A stretch of DNA of 64,000 nucleotides from an uncultured Lachnospiraceae bacterium (GTDB lineage: Bacteria; Bacillota; Clostridia; Lachnospirales; Lachnospiraceae), in NCBI GenBank assembly GCA_934351925.1, contig CAKRJT010000006.1, positions 62,001-126,000 on the forward strand. Reading direction: 5' to 3'. The position numbers were made by a program, and so were the translations under genes. The notes beneath the pieces were generated by a model, which saw only the letters and a list, made by a program, of their open reading frames with translations, was not told where the DNA came from and ran no database searches. Below, piece by piece: positions 63,321-64,000 of the stretch. Position 1 is the first letter of the stretch; every line of letters starts with the position of its first letter.

Positions 63321-64000
63321 ATGAGCAGAGAAATGGTAGTCGTTATTGACTTTGGCGGGCAGTACAACCAGTTGGTTGCAAGGCGTGTCAGAGAATGTAA
63401 TGTATACTGTGAGATATACTCATACAAGACGGATATCGCGAAGATTAAGGCCATGAATCCGAAGGGCATTATTCTTACCGGTGGTCCTAATAGCTGCTAT
63501 GAGCCGGGTGCTCCGACCTGCACTGAGGAGCTTTTTAATCTCGGTGTTCCGGTGCTTGGTCTGTGCTACGGTGCACAGCTTATGATGCACGTTCTTGGCG
63601 GCAAGGTTGAAAAAGCGCCTGTGCGCGAGTATGGCAAGACGGAAGTTTTTGTTGATACGACATCGCCTTTATTTAAGGGAGTCGGAAGTCCTGCGGAGAA
63701 TGTAGCCGGAATCACATGCGATGACCACAAGAGCGACACGAATGTGACCTCTTGCTGGATGAGCCATTTTGATTATATATCAAAAATTGCTCCGGGCTTT
63801 AGAATTGTCGCACATACGGCGGACTGCCCTGTTGCAGCAGCACAGAATGAGGAAAAGAACCTCTACGCAATCCAGTTCCACCCGGAGGTACTTCACACTC
63901 TTGAGGGAACCAGGATGCTTGAAAATTACGTCAAAGGCGTTTGCGGCTGTGCCGGTGACTGGAAGATGGACTCCTTCGTTGAAAATACAATCAAGGACAT
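63321..64000 (+). CDS. guaA: GMP synthase (glutamine-hydrolysing), N-terminal part (runs off the window)
   Basis: 226 codons are present from the ATG at 63321, behind ACAGGAGGATATACC; the frame is open to the window end. It converts XMP to GMP with glutamine. The glutaminase domain is visible: VVVIDFGGQYNQLVARRVRE, LTGGPNSCYEPGAP, the nucleophile Cys in LGLCYGAQLMMHVLGG, and the His/Glu of QFHPEVLHT. Between SPLFKGVG and WMSHFDYISK lie about 22 extra residues (around 120-142, containing CDDHKSDTNVTS) where common GuaA proteins run straight on, and the usual WMSHGD reads WMSHFD. The ATP pyrophosphatase and dimerisation domains are outside. Confidence 0.95.
   Translation, partial: MSREMVVVIDFGGQYNQLVARRVRECNVYCEIYSYKTDIAKIKAMNPKGIILTGGPNSCYEPGAPTCTEELFNLGVPVLGLCYGAQLMMHVLGGKVEKAPVREYGKTEVFVDTTSPLFKGVGSPAENVAGITCDDHKSDTNVTSCWMSHFDYISKIAPGFRIVAHTADCPVAAAQNEEKNLYAIQFHPEVLHTLEGTRMLENYVKGVCGCAGDWKMDSFVENTIKD

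Overview
The window reads as a low-to-mid GC Gram-positive chromosome, most likely a Lachnospiraceae (Clostridia) gut commensal. Pointers are the strong AGGAGG-type ribosome binding sites, consensus sigma-A promoters, the carboxyspermidine polyamine genes, DUF3737 next to a PatB/MalY C-S lyase, DUF3793 next to flavodoxin, a remnant of the Rpn nuclease family, several glycoside hydrolases and two-domain FtsX exporters. This assignment is inferred from gene content; no rRNA or other species marker lies in the window.

Layout. 1-5 kb: end of an AraC regulator, a lipoprotein, a chemoreceptor and a GGDEF-like/EAL phosphodiesterase. 5-7 kb: pdxT-pdxS (PLP synthase, minus strand) with a 60-bp tandem repeat made from the pdxS tail. 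7.4-9.1 kb: two half-size CHR transporters and a broken Rpn gene. 9.3-18 kb: a LytTR response regulator with a soluble sensor kinase, a heterodimeric ABC exporter and an ATPase/FtsX exporter. 18-22.7 kb: a second chemoreceptor, DUF3793-flavodoxin behind a probable metal-responsive operator, a BrnT-type toxin/antitoxin pair and an iron-sulfur flavoprotein. 22.7-36.1 kb: a long structured RNA with its own promoter and terminator, then a polyamine locus: speA, speE, carboxyspermidine dehydrogenase, carboxyspermidine decarboxylase (nspC), aguA and aguB. Together these convert arginine to agmatine, N-carbamoylputrescine, putrescine and spermidine. The locus is interrupted by a DJ-1/PfpI gene and by an AT-rich run of small genes (PAP2, XRE regulator, flavin-binding protein, Imm1-like, GNAT, unknowns). 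Most of these small genes are followed by the same short sequence, and some are preceded by a second conserved sequence. 36-43 kb: a MacB-like ABC fusion, a patatin, a split ThrE exporter, luxS and udk. 43-51 kb: GH27, MocR regulator, GH2, DUF3737 and a PatB/MalY lyase. 51.8-54 kb: decayed genes (nitroreductase with an internal deletion, an antitoxin whose toxin is cut to 14 codons, a frameshifted GldG/DUF4340 gene). 54-64 kb: GH51 arabinofuranosidase, homocysteine methyltransferase/MTHFR, an HTH-aminotransferase fusion, an AlgX/DHHW protein, glycerate kinase, a hypothetical protein and the start of guaA.

Main points of interest: (1) the gene cassettes at about 27.0-32.3 kb, bounded by an imperfect inverted repeat with a central hairpin, resembling integron cassettes without any visible integrase; (2) the unidentified RNA of about 357 nt upstream of speA; (3) several families of short palindromic repeats, including a hairpin with paired substitutions that sits at ribosome binding sites; (4) two genes whose 3' ends have been copied into tandem repeats; (5) a transcription-factor/aminotransferase fusion with an inverted repeat lying on its own promoter.
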